A DNA stretch of 15,354 nucleotides from an uncultured Christensenellaceae bacterium. Lineage in GTDB: Bacteria; Bacillota; Clostridia; Christensenellales; Aristaeellaceae. Position 1 is the stretch's first letter, and every line of letters starts with the position of its first letter. The translations under genes and the position numbers were made by a program. Below, one piece after another: positions 1 to 5,593 of the stretch. The notes under the pieces were generated by a model. The model did no database searches and had not been told where the DNA came from. It worked only from the letters and a program-made list of their open reading frames with translations. Where the stretch lies: the NCBI GenBank assembly GCA_905236495.1, contig CAJOPV010000077.1, positions 1 to 15,354 on the forward strand, in the 5' to 3' direction.

Positions 1-279
1 AAGAAGGTCGTTATCGCCTATGAGCCCGTGTGGGCCATCGGCACCGGCCTCACCGCCACCGACGAGCAGGCCAACGAGACCATCGGCGTCATCCGCAAGG
101 CCATTGCCCGCAAGTACGGAAAAGCCGTCGCCAACGCGGTGCGTATCCAGTACGGCGGCAGCATGAACCCCAAGAACGTGAAAGGCCTGATGGCCCAGAG
201 CGAAATCGACGGCGGCCTCATCGGCGGCGCGTCCCTGAAAGCCCTGGATTTCTCCCAGGTCGTCAATTACGACAAATAA
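1..279 (+). CDS. tpiA: Triosephosphate isomerase, C-terminal part (5' end outside window)
   Basis: This is the last 92 codons of triosephosphate isomerase, the glycolytic enzyme that interconverts dihydroxyacetone phosphate and glyceraldehyde 3-phosphate in the cytosol. The frame is open from base 1, so the gene is cut by the window edge and the in-frame GTG at 28 is not its start. The catalytic-loop signature AYEPVWAIGTG sits at residues 6-16 of the fragment, with the catalytic glutamate at residue 8. The phosphate-binding YGGSMNP and GGLIGGASL segments follow in the expected order. The stop is TAA at 277-279 and a strong terminator starts 16 nt later, so this looks like the last gene of its transcript, probably a glycolytic operon lying to the left (inference). 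The family identification is secure. Confidence 0.97.
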   Translation, partial: KKVVIAYEPVWAIGTGLTATDEQANETIGVIRKAIARKYGKAVANAVRIQYGGSMNPKNVKGLMAQSEIDGGLIGGASLKALDFSQVVNYDK

Positions 280-294
280 TTAGCAACACGCTTG

Positions 295-333
295 AAAATG
301 TGCCGTATCCGTGGGGATGCGGCGCATTTTTTT
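295..333 (+). terminator. Rho-independent terminator after tpiA
   Basis: A 14-bp fully paired stem (297-310 with 315-328, including a few G-T wobbles) closes a GTGG loop. It is extended by A-T pairs and runs into seven T residues (327-333). It lies 16 nt after the tpiA stop and before the promoter of the next gene. Confidence 0.93.
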
Positions 334-356
334 GCTTCAAAACGTGTGCATAGGGG

Positions 357-385
357 TTGGAAAAGCGGGCTTGATATGATACAAT
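357..385 (+). promoter_or_regulatory. Putative sigma-A promoter for the LacI-GGDEF gene
   Basis: TTGGAA at 357-362 and TACAAT at 380-385 are separated by 17 nt. They lie downstream of the tpiA terminator and about 75 nt before the proposed start at 460. The match is reasonable for a vegetative promoter. An overlapping TATGAT at 375-380 has no well-spaced -35. Confidence 0.6.
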
Positions 386-459
386 CAAATGTGTAGCAAA
401 AGGGCGGCTCCCGGGCGGCCTGCATAGAACAACGATGAATGCACGCTGGAGCGGATAAA

Positions 460-2325
460 ATGAACTATCGGATCGCTTTTTTGACGGTGGACTGGAATTA
501 TGAATTGGTGGAAAGCACGCTGCATGGCCTGAAGCAGTACGCAGAGGAGCATGAGGACGTGCAGCTTTGCGTGTTCGATTGCTTCGGCAAGGACGTGGAT
601 ACTCCCAACTCCAGAAGCGAGTACGCCATCTTTGACCTGGCGGACCTGAGCCGGTACGACGGCGTGCTGGTGCAGGGCAATCAGGTGGTGCTTGCCTCCG
701 TGCGGGAGGAGATCGCCCGGCGGATCGGAGAGGCGGGCATTCCCGCCGTGACGGTGGATTGCCCCATTCCCGGGTGCACCCTGGTGGGCATCGACAATCG
801 GCAGGCCCAGTTTGAAATCACCGAGCATCTGATCACCGAGCATGACGCCAAGCGGCTGGTTTATGTGACGGGCATCCTGGATAACGGCTGCCCGGAGGCG
901 AGGCAGCGGCTGGAGGGCTTTCAAGCGGCCTGCGAAAAGCACGGCATTACGCCCCTGGAGGTGATCCCCGCCACCTGGCGCACCGACGACGGGGCCAAGC
1001 TGGCGGAAAGGTGGCTTTCGGAAGGGCGGGAAATGCCCGACGCTTTCCTGTTTGCCAACGACGAAATGGCGCTGGGCATGATCGGGGCCCTGGAAAAGAA
1101 CGGATACCGCATCCCGCAGGACGTGCGGATCACCGGCTTTGATAATTTAGCCAGCGCCGAATTATCCAGCCCCCGGCTGTCCACGGTGAGCCGGGATAAC
1201 CGAAAGCTGAATTACCTGGCGATGGAAACGCTGATGAGCAAGATCCGGGGCCGGGAGCCCCGGGAAACGGTGATGCCCCACGGGGTGGTCTGCTCCGAAT
1301 CCTGCGGGTGCCGGGAATCCGCCCGGCCCGAATACATCCGCAGCCAATACTTCAATCAGACCCGCTTCCTGCGCAGCTTCTACATAGCCCAGAACCAGAT
1401 GGCAGAGCAGATGTTCGAGGCGTCGGACCTGAAGGAGCTGGCCCGCATCGTGGAAAAAAACAAGCAGGTTTTCGGCTGCGACAAGGTGTATTTCTGCGTC
1501 AATGATTACTACTACGATAATTACGATAAGACCCAATGGCAGCACGATTCCGAAACCTTCGGGGAGGAAATGGTGCTTACGGAATGGGAGGATGGCGAGG
1601 AAAGGCAGGTGCGCTTCCCCACGGCGGGGCTGCTGCCGGAGGAGGTCATGGAACGGGAACGGTTCCTCGTGTTCTATCCCCTGCATTATAACACCTATTC
1701 CATTGGCTATCTGGCGATGAACGACATCAGCGAAGCGGCGAAAATGAACCTGCACGAGAGCATTTTCAGCTTTCTGGAGATCGCCATTGAAAACGTGCGG
1801 AAAAAATGCCTGCTGCGGCAGCTGAACAACGTACTGGATGATCTCTACGTGCGGGATTCGCTGACGGGGCTGTATAACCGTTTCGGGTACAAGCGGTTCG
1901 GCTATCAGATCTTCACGGCGTTCATGCTGGAGGAGGGCGGCGTTCAGGTCTTTTTCATCGACATGAACGATATGAAGACCATCAACGATCGCCTGGGCCA
2001 TGAATTCGGCGATTCCGCCCTGTGCGAGACCGCCCGCATCCTGCGGGAAAGCTGCGGCCCGAGGGATTTCATCATGCGCTACGGCGGCGATGAATTCCTG
2101 GTGATCGCATCCCCCAAAAATAAACGGCTGCAACAGGATATCCATGAAGCCGTCCATGCCCTGAACGGAGGCGGCGTGCCCTATGAGCTGAGCCTGAGCA
2201 TCGGCGCGGTGCGTCTGGAGCGGGGCGACAAACGCACCCTGGATGAATGCGTGCAGATCGCCGACGCCCAGATGTACGAAAAGAAAAACCAGCGCAAAGC
2301 CTCCCGGGGTGAAACCGCGAGATAA
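460..2325 (+). CDS. Cytosolic LacI-type ligand-binding domain fused to a GGDEF diguanylate cyclase
   Basis: This is a 621-residue protein with three parts. Residues about 3-285 look like the sugar-binding core of LacI/GalR regulators, including the typical ITGFDNLASAELSSPRLSTV stretch (224-243) and a cysteine-rich end (CSESCGC). Residues about 290-455 form an unassigned, possibly GAF-like region. Residues about 466-612 are a GGDEF domain with DSLTGLYNR at its start and an intact GGDEF at 542-546. There is no helix-turn-helix, signal peptide or membrane segment, so the likely role is cytosolic synthesis of cyclic di-GMP in response to a small ligand (inference). The position where many cyclases have an RxxD inhibitory site reads GPRD, so product inhibition may be missing. 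ATG 460 is preferred over ATG 439 because GGAG lies 8 nt upstream of 460. It appears monocistronic. Confidence 0.9.
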   Translation: MNYRIAFLTVDWNYELVESTLHGLKQYAEEHEDVQLCVFDCFGKDVDTPNSRSEYAIFDLADLSRYDGVLVQGNQVVLASVREEIARRIGEAGIPAVTVDCPIPGCTLVGIDNRQAQFEITEHLITEHDAKRLVYVTGILDNGCPEARQRLEGFQAACEKHGITPLEVIPATWRTDDGAKLAERWLSEGREMPDAFLFANDEMALGMIGALEKNGYRIPQDVRITGFDNLASAELSSPRLSTVSRDNRKLNYLAMETLMSKIRGREPRETVMPHGVVCSESCGCRESARPEYIRSQYFNQTRFLRSFYIAQNQMAEQMFEASDLKELARIVEKNKQVFGCDKVYFCVNDYYYDNYDKTQWQHDSETFGEEMVLTEWEDGEERQVRFPTAGLLPEEVMERERFLVFYPLHYNTYSIGYLAMNDISEAAKMNLHESIFSFLEIAIENVRKKCLLRQLNNVLDDLYVRDSLTGLYNRFGYKRFGYQIFTAFMLEEGGVQVFFIDMNDMKTINDRLGHEFGDSALCETARILRESCGPRDFIMRYGGDEFLVIASPKNKRLQQDIHEAVHALNGGGVPYELSLSIGAVRLERGDKRTLDECVQIADAQMYEKKNQRKASRGETAR

Positions 2326-2529
2326 GGAGGCCTTTTCACTCTGCCGAAAAACCCGGGACAGTATGAAAGGGCCGCAGCCCTTTCGCTCGGTCAGGTTCGC
2401 AGGGGAGCTTTCCTCCGCAAGTGGTGGACTGCTCATAAATTTCTCCTGCCCACCGCGCTTCCGCTTCGCTTTCGCCTGCATCGAATGCCCCGCCGGGGCG
2501 CCGTTCCACGCCTCCGCGATCGTCCCGAT
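2326..2529. other. Non-coding GC-rich stretch downstream of the GGDEF gene
   Basis: No gene with a believable start or family is seen here. The stretch contains a perfect small hairpin with arms AAAGGGC and GCCCTTT at about 2366-2383, a GGAG/CTCC-type fold further on, and a GC-rich end. It terminates directly at an inverted copy of a tRNA T arm (2530-2541). Long open frames across it on both strands look like by-products of high GC content. It may be a dispersed repeat, but only one copy lies in this window. Confidence 0.5.
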
Positions 2530-2541
2530 CATAGGTTCGAG
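2530..2541 (+). repeat. Inverted copy A of the tRNA-Val T arm
   Basis: CATAGGTTCGAG on the plus strand equals the T-arm sequence of the minus-strand tRNA-Val, that is, the opposite orientation to the real gene. It forms a 12-bp inverted repeat with 2610-2621, and the terminator at 2562-2590 lies between the two arms. The bases before it (GATCGT near 2518-2523) resemble those before the second inverted copy at 2753-2769. Confidence 0.75.
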
Positions 2542-2561
2542 ACGCTGACACACAAACTACA

Positions 2562-2590
2562 AAAAAACCACCCGCAAGGGGTGGCTTTTT
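2562..2590 (-). terminator. Rho-independent terminator A, after a tRNA 3'-end fragment
   Basis: Read on the minus strand, a CCACCC/GGGTGG stem with a five-base loop is preceded by A residues and followed by seven T residues. It lies just downstream of the truncated tRNA 3' end at 2593-2621 and could once have terminated a tRNA transcript. The A and T runs make it potentially bidirectional, so it might also stop transcription coming from the GGDEF gene. Confidence 0.85.
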
Positions 2591-2592
2591 CT

Positions 2593-2621
2593 TGGTGGGA
2601 TTAGTAGGGCTCGAACCTATG
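2593..2621 (-). pseudogene. Truncated tRNA-Val 3' end with encoded CCA
   Basis: Positions 2596-2621 are identical over 26 bases to the 3' end of the intact tRNA-Val (2819-2844), covering T arm, acceptor 3' strand and discriminator. The next three bases on the minus strand (2595-2593) are CCA, which the intact gene does not encode. Upstream of the T arm the tRNA body is missing and is replaced by GC-rich palindromic DNA, so no functional tRNA can be made. It may be an attachment-site scar or the remnant of a second tRNA gene. Confidence 0.85.
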
Positions 2622-2640
2622 TCCGCAATTCGGCATTGTC

Positions 2641-2675
2641 GCCCAGCGGCCAGCGGCAAGCGCAGGCCGCTGGGC
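2641..2675. repeat. Perfect 11-bp GC-rich hairpin
   Basis: GCCCAGCGGCC at 2641-2651 is the exact reverse complement of 2665-2675, with a 13-base loop. No T run follows, so it is not a standard terminator. It lies inside the segment bounded by T-arm inverted repeats. Confidence 0.8.
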
Positions 2676-2752
2676 TCTGTGCCTCATTGGGCCTCCTCCC
2701 GCCTTCATCCGCCACTGGCGGCGGCGGGATACGGCCCCTCCACGATCGTGTC

Positions 2753-2769
2753 GGTCATAGGTTCGAGCC
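2753..2769 (+). repeat. Inverted copy B of the tRNA-Val variable loop and T arm
   Basis: Seventeen bases here are the exact reverse complement of 2831-2847 inside the intact tRNA-Val gene. The 12 bases before them also resemble the 3' side of the tRNA anticodon stem with a few changes, so a longer piece of the tRNA 3' half may have been copied. The terminator at 2780-2820 lies between the two arms. Confidence 0.8.
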
Positions 2770-2779
2770 TTTTAAACAG

Positions 2780-2820
2780 CATACGAAAAAGAGCCCCACA
2801 AGGGGACTCTTTTTCGTATG
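2780..2820 (-). terminator. Terminator of tRNA-Val
   Basis: Fourteen bases at 2780-2793 pair perfectly with 2807-2820. CCCC/GGGG extends the stem across one bulged base, and the loop is ACAA. On the minus strand the stem begins within the last two bases of the tRNA and ends in a run of five T residues. It is symmetrical enough to act in both directions. Confidence 0.92.
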
Positions 2821-2892
2821 GGATTAGTAGGGCTCGAACCTATGACCTCCACGATGTCAACGTGGCGCTCTAACCAACTGAGCTATAATCCC
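2819..2892 (-). tRNA. tRNA-Val (anticodon GAC), no encoded CCA
   Basis: A complete 74-nt cloverleaf can be drawn: acceptor GGGATTA/TAATCCC, D arm GCTC/GAGC, anticodon stem CCACG/CGTGG around loop TTGACAT (anticodon GAC, codon GUC) and T loop TTCGAGC. The discriminator is A. CCA is not encoded, so it would be added after transcription. The base pair at the foot of the T stem (positions 49 and 65) is an A-C mismatch, which is slightly unusual. A good promoter lies upstream and a terminator abuts the 3' end. Confidence 0.95.
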
Positions 2893-2907
2893 ACGGGCAA
2901 CAATGGA

Positions 2908-2936
2908 ATTATAGCATGACGGCGGGAAAAACGCAA
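2908..2936 (-). promoter_or_regulatory. Promoter of tRNA-Val
   Basis: On the minus strand, TTGCGT (2936-2931) and TATAAT (2913-2908) are separated by 17 nt, with a TGC extended -10 element. The expected start is about 9 nt before the tRNA 5' end. Confidence 0.88.
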
Positions 2937-2971
2937 GCGGAAAAACGGCGGAATTGAAATTTTTATGGGCA

Positions 2972-3000
2972 CATATTTGCAGCCCCCTCTTCATAAGCAT
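2972..3000 (+). promoter_or_regulatory. Sigma-E-like sporulation promoter upstream of sipL
   Basis: CATATT at 2972-2977 and CATAAGCAT starting at 2992 are separated by 14 nt. This resembles the mother-cell sigma-E pattern (ATATT, about 14 nt, CATACAAT), with mismatches in the second half of the -10. It lies just upstream of the ribosome binding site of a gene whose family is made in the mother cell. No sigma-A pair of similar quality is seen here. Confidence 0.6.
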
Positions 3001-3026
3001 TTTTAGGAGCGATGGGAGGGAGCAGA

Positions 3027-4562
3027 ATGGAAATCGAATGGATGCGTGAAAATATGGAAACAGAGCAGGTGATCGCCGCCAAGCCGTCCCAGATCACGGT
3101 GGAAACGGAGGCGGCGCTGCCCGGCGGCCTTCGGGAGGAGGCCCGGGTGCTGTACGCTGACGCCGCCGCGTCGGTCAGCGGCGGGGAATGGACGGGAGGC
3201 CGGATCACGGCGGACGGCAAGGTGATCTTCCATGTGCTGTACGCTCAGGGGGATATGGACCGAGTGCGGGCCCTGGAGACGTCGGCGGATTTTGCCCACG
3301 CCCTGACGGTGGAGGATGGCGGCGGCGCGCCGGGTGCGGCCCGCATCCGGCCCCGGGCGGAGGTGGTATCTGTCAGCGCCAAGGCGTTCAACGGGCGGCT
3401 GCTGCTCAAAGCGCTGCTGAGCCTGACGGCGGAGGCGGCGGCGCCCCGGACGGTGAACTGCATCCAAAGCGCGGCGGAGGAAGGCGGCGTTCAGCGCCTG
3501 GATCAGACCGTGACGGTGGAGCGCACCGTAGGCGAAGGGGAGGGGCAGACGCTGCTGCGGGAGGAATTTTCCCTTTCCGATGTTTTGCAGATCACAGAAA
3601 CTTTATACGCTGCCGCCCAGGCCCAGGTGGAGGACATTCTGGGCGGCGCGGACGGGCGGGCCACCGTGACGGGCACCATTCGCCTGGAGGCCTGGCACGC
3701 TTCCGATATGCCCGGGCGGCCCCTGGTGAACACCCGCCACACCATGCCCTTTGAGCAGGCGGTGAATCTAAGCGGCGCTTTGGGGGACGCCCTGACCGCC
3801 CGCAGCGAGGTGCGGGACGTGGCGGTGCTGAGCCAGGAAAACGAGGACGGCAGCCGGGTGATGCGGGCGGAGGTGCAATTATATTCCGAGATCACCGCCG
3901 TGGGCACGGGGGAGGAGACCATCCTTCGGGACGTGTTCACCACCCAGGGGGACGCGGTGAGCACCCAGACGGAGACGATCTCATACCGCAGCGGCACCGT
4001 CAACGAGCAAAGCGACGCCCCGGTGCGGACGGTGATGATCCTGGAGGGAGGCGCGCCCAGGGTAAAGACCGCGCTTTCCGGCTTCGTCCGGCCCATCCTC
4101 ACCGCCGCCCGCAGCGAAAACGGGCAGCTGACGGCGGAGGGCGTAATGGAGCTGACGCTGATCTACCTCACCGACGACAGCGACGCGGTGCTGTCCGCCC
4201 AGGCGGAAACGCCCTTCCGGGCCGCCTTTGCCACCGCCGCCGGGCCGGAGGATCATTTGCAGCTCACCGCCGGGGAGGTGGAATTATCCGCCCTGACGGG
4301 GGATCGGGTGGAATTTCGGTGCCAGGTCCGCTTATCCGCCGAAGGGGTGCGCCAGAGCACCGTGGCGGTGATCACCCAGGCGGAAACGGCGCCGGCCCCG
4401 GCGCAGGAAAAGGGCATCAGCCTGTATTACGTGCAGCCGGGGGAAGGCGTGTGGGATATCGCCAAGCGCTACAGGACGCCGCTGAGCGAAATCAAGGCGC
4501 TGAACCCCCAGCTGCCCGATCAGCCCCCGGCGGGCACGGCAGTAATCACCTACCAGAGATAA
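3027..4562 (+). CDS. sipL: SipL-type spore morphogenesis protein (DUF3794/SPOCS plus C-terminal LysM)
   Basis: This 511-residue protein has the architecture of Clostridioides SipL, the functional counterpart of Bacillus SpoVID, which binds SpoIVA and is needed to encase the forespore in coat. Residues about 1-450 are beta-rich repeats typical of DUF3794/SPOCS. A LysM domain occupies about 467-511, beginning YYVQPGEGVWDIAKRYRTP. It is about the length of characterised SipL proteins. No signal peptide is present, in line with action in the mother-cell cytoplasm. ATG 3027 is chosen over ATG 3012 because GGAGGG (3015-3020) lies 6 nt upstream of it, whereas the AGGAG at 3005-3009 is only 2 nt from 3012. 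A sigma-E-like promoter precedes it. Its 3' end overlaps the convergent small membrane protein gene by 13 nt, and a hairpin terminator follows at 4660-4717. Confidence 0.9.
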   Translation: MEIEWMRENMETEQVIAAKPSQITVETEAALPGGLREEARVLYADAAASVSGGEWTGGRITADGKVIFHVLYAQGDMDRVRALETSADFAHALTVEDGGGAPGAARIRPRAEVVSVSAKAFNGRLLLKALLSLTAEAAAPRTVNCIQSAAEEGGVQRLDQTVTVERTVGEGEGQTLLREEFSLSDVLQITETLYAAAQAQVEDILGGADGRATVTGTIRLEAWHASDMPGRPLVNTRHTMPFEQAVNLSGALGDALTARSEVRDVAVLSQENEDGSRVMRAEVQLYSEITAVGTGEETILRDVFTTQGDAVSTQTETISYRSGTVNEQSDAPVRTVMILEGGAPRVKTALSGFVRPILTAARSENGQLTAEGVMELTLIYLTDDSDAVLSAQAETPFRAAFATAAGPEDHLQLTAGEVELSALTGDRVEFRCQVRLSAEGVRQSTVAVITQAETAPAPAQEKGISLYYVQPGEGVWDIAKRYRTPLSEIKALNPQLPDQPPAGTAVITYQR

Positions 4563-4939
4563 AGCAGCATCAAAAAAAGCCCGGCGCACAGGCCGCCGGC
4601 CCACCGCCCGGCACGCCTGGGGAGAGGCAATACAGCGATCCGACGGCAGACTGTCAGCGAAAAAAACACCGTCCCCGCCCAGGAGGGAAGGCCCTCCGGG
4701 AGGGGGACGGCGTTTTTCAGCGTCAGCATCACGAGGCTTCCCGACGCCCAGGCCAGCGCGTATCGTCTGGGGGGAGAGCGCCGCTGCTTGGGGTATGTCC
4801 CGGGGCGAATCAGCATCCGCATCCCGGCAAGCCACAGCCCCAGGGCGGCAGACGCGGCGATCACGCCGCCCAGTGCCCCCGCAGCCAGCGTGAGCGGCGC
4901 GGCGAAGAGCAGCGCCCGGCCCCAGGATGCGCGCCTCAT
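4550..4939 (-). CDS. Small multi-pass membrane protein of unknown function
   Basis: This is a 129-residue, strongly hydrophobic protein with about four membrane segments (roughly 8-38, 62-78, 84-100 and 108-128) and basic loops (KQRRSPPRR, CRRIAVLPLPRR). No family is recognised. Its ATG overlaps the stop of the lipoprotein gene in an ATGA (4936-4939), which implies translational coupling and a link to the YhcN/YlaJ-like lipoprotein and perhaps sporulation (inference). Two oddities stand out. The reading frame runs through a very strong terminator-like hairpin at 4660-4717, and the last codons overlap the end of sipL on the other strand. The 3' third may therefore be poorly transcribed. The coupled start supports a real gene, but the full length is uncertain. 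Confidence 0.65.
   Translation of the reverse strand: MRRASWGRALLFAAPLTLAAGALGGVIAASAALGLWLAGMRMLIRPGTYPKQRRSPPRRYALAWASGSLVMLTLKNAVPLPEGLPSWAGTVFFSLTVCRRIAVLPLPRRAGRWAGGLCAGLFLMLLYLW
4660..4717. terminator. Bidirectional terminator-like hairpin between sipL and the minus-strand operon
   Basis: Positions 4662-4676 pair with 4703-4717 at 14 of 15 positions, and an inner GGAGGG/CCCTCC hairpin fills the loop. Seven A residues precede it and five T residues end it on the plus strand, so either strand gives a stem followed by a T run. It lies about 100 nt after the sipL stop and inside the coding sequence of the small membrane protein on the minus strand. Confidence 0.85.
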
Positions 4940-5478
4940 TCGGAATAGACCGTCAGCTGCCGAAGGATATCCTCCGCCTTATCGTTCAGATCCTCCAGGG
5001 CGGATGCGCCGTCCATGGCCTCCGCCATGGCCCGGATGGCGGTCACCAGGGCTGCGTTATCGGTGACGGCTACCTTGGTGATGGCTTTTTCCACGGTCTG
5101 CACCCGGGTCAAAACCATCTTCTTCAGCCGATCGTCGATCTGGCCCTGATACTGGCTGGTGAGCTTCAGGCCGACCAACGCGGTATCCCCGGTGATCGCC
5201 ACGTCGGCTTCATCCACCTCGCTGAGCTTTTCCACCGCTTCCTCCATGGCCTGGGCCGCCCGCTTGGCGTCCTCCACCGTACGGATGCCGCTTTCAGGGG
5301 CGGCGGAAGATTCCGGCATGGGGCTGGCCCCGTCCCCCGTCATATCGGGCAACAGCGTTCCCGGCATTTCCGACGTTCCCGGGCTGGGGGACGGCAGGGT
5401 GTCCGCGCTGCTGGCGCAGCCGGTGAGCAGCGCTGCCGACAGGACCGTCAGCAGCAAGAGCAACCAAATCTTTTTCAA
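4936..5478 (-). CDS. YhcN/YlaJ-like sporulation lipoprotein
   Basis: This is a 180-residue predicted lipoprotein. It has a basic start (MKK), a leucine-rich hydrophobic core and a lipobox LLTGC with the lipidated cysteine at residue 21. A Ser/Pro-rich linker (about 22-62) follows. The C-terminal domain (about 65-178) resembles the Spore_YhcN_YlaJ family, with features such as VEDAKRAAQAMEEAVEKL, a DVAITGDTALVGL beta segment and a VEKAITKVAV repeat-like segment. Relatives are found in the spore inner membrane or are forespore-expressed; the exact role is unclear. The start is TTG at 5478-5476, with GAGGAGG about 8 nt upstream, and that site lies in a 9-bp inverted repeat (5483-5519). It overlaps the following membrane protein gene by 4 nt and lies 115 nt after the nucleoside kinase gene. 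Confidence 0.85.
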   Translation of the reverse strand: MKKIWLLLLLTVLSAALLTGCASSADTLPSPSPGTSEMPGTLLPDMTGDGASPMPESSAAPESGIRTVEDAKRAAQAMEEAVEKLSEVDEADVAITGDTALVGLKLTSQYQGQIDDRLKKMVLTRVQTVEKAITKVAVTDNAALVTAIRAMAEAMDGASALEDLNDKAEDILRQLTVYSE

Positions 5479-5482
5479 AGCA

Positions 5483-5519
5483 ATCGCCTCCTCGCGGCTA
5501 TTGTGCGCAGGGAGGCGAT
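5483..5519 (-). promoter_or_regulatory. Hairpin covering the ribosome binding site of the lipoprotein gene
   Basis: ATCGCCTCC at 5483-5491 is the exact reverse complement of 5511-5519. In the minus-strand RNA the upstream arm pairs with the GGAGG Shine-Dalgarno of the TTG-initiated gene, with a 19-base loop. No T run follows, so a terminator is unlikely. It could hold translation low from read-through transcripts. Confidence 0.55.
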
Positions 5520-5593
5520 CATTTATTTGCTGTTAAATCTTGCTGTTTTTGCGACGGCCTTCCAAGCGTGGTTTCTTCTGCGTAAAACCTTGC

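Larger units (their letters stand above)
2608..2769. repeat. 162-bp GC-rich segment bounded by 14-bp inverted repeats of the tRNA T arm
   Basis: GGCTCGAACCTATG at 2608-2621 and its exact reverse complement at 2756-2769 bracket this segment, which makes it look like a miniature inverted-repeat element. The interior holds an 11-bp perfect stem (2641-2651 with 2665-2675) and a second palindrome (TCCCGCC 2697-2703 with GGCGGGA 2723-2729). It encodes no recognisable protein. Whether it moves cannot be judged from one copy. Confidence 0.65.

Noticed and set aside
439..459. Upstream ATG for the LacI-GGDEF protein
   Set aside because: It would add seven residues with no good Shine-Dalgarno. The GGAG 8 nt before ATG 460 fits better.
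1162..2553. Open frame of 463 codons on the minus strand
   Set aside because: It lies antisense to the GGDEF gene, has no family features or ribosome binding site, and arises from GC-rich codon use on the other strand.
2608..2769. CRISPR array or integron attC-like site
   Set aside because: There are only two inverted borders, no regularly spaced direct repeats, and no cas or integrase gene in the window.
2592..2873. Short plus-strand frames running over the tRNA region
   Set aside because: These read through the antisense of tRNA sequence (RARTYDL-like products are a known annotation artefact of tRNA loci) and have no ribosome binding site.
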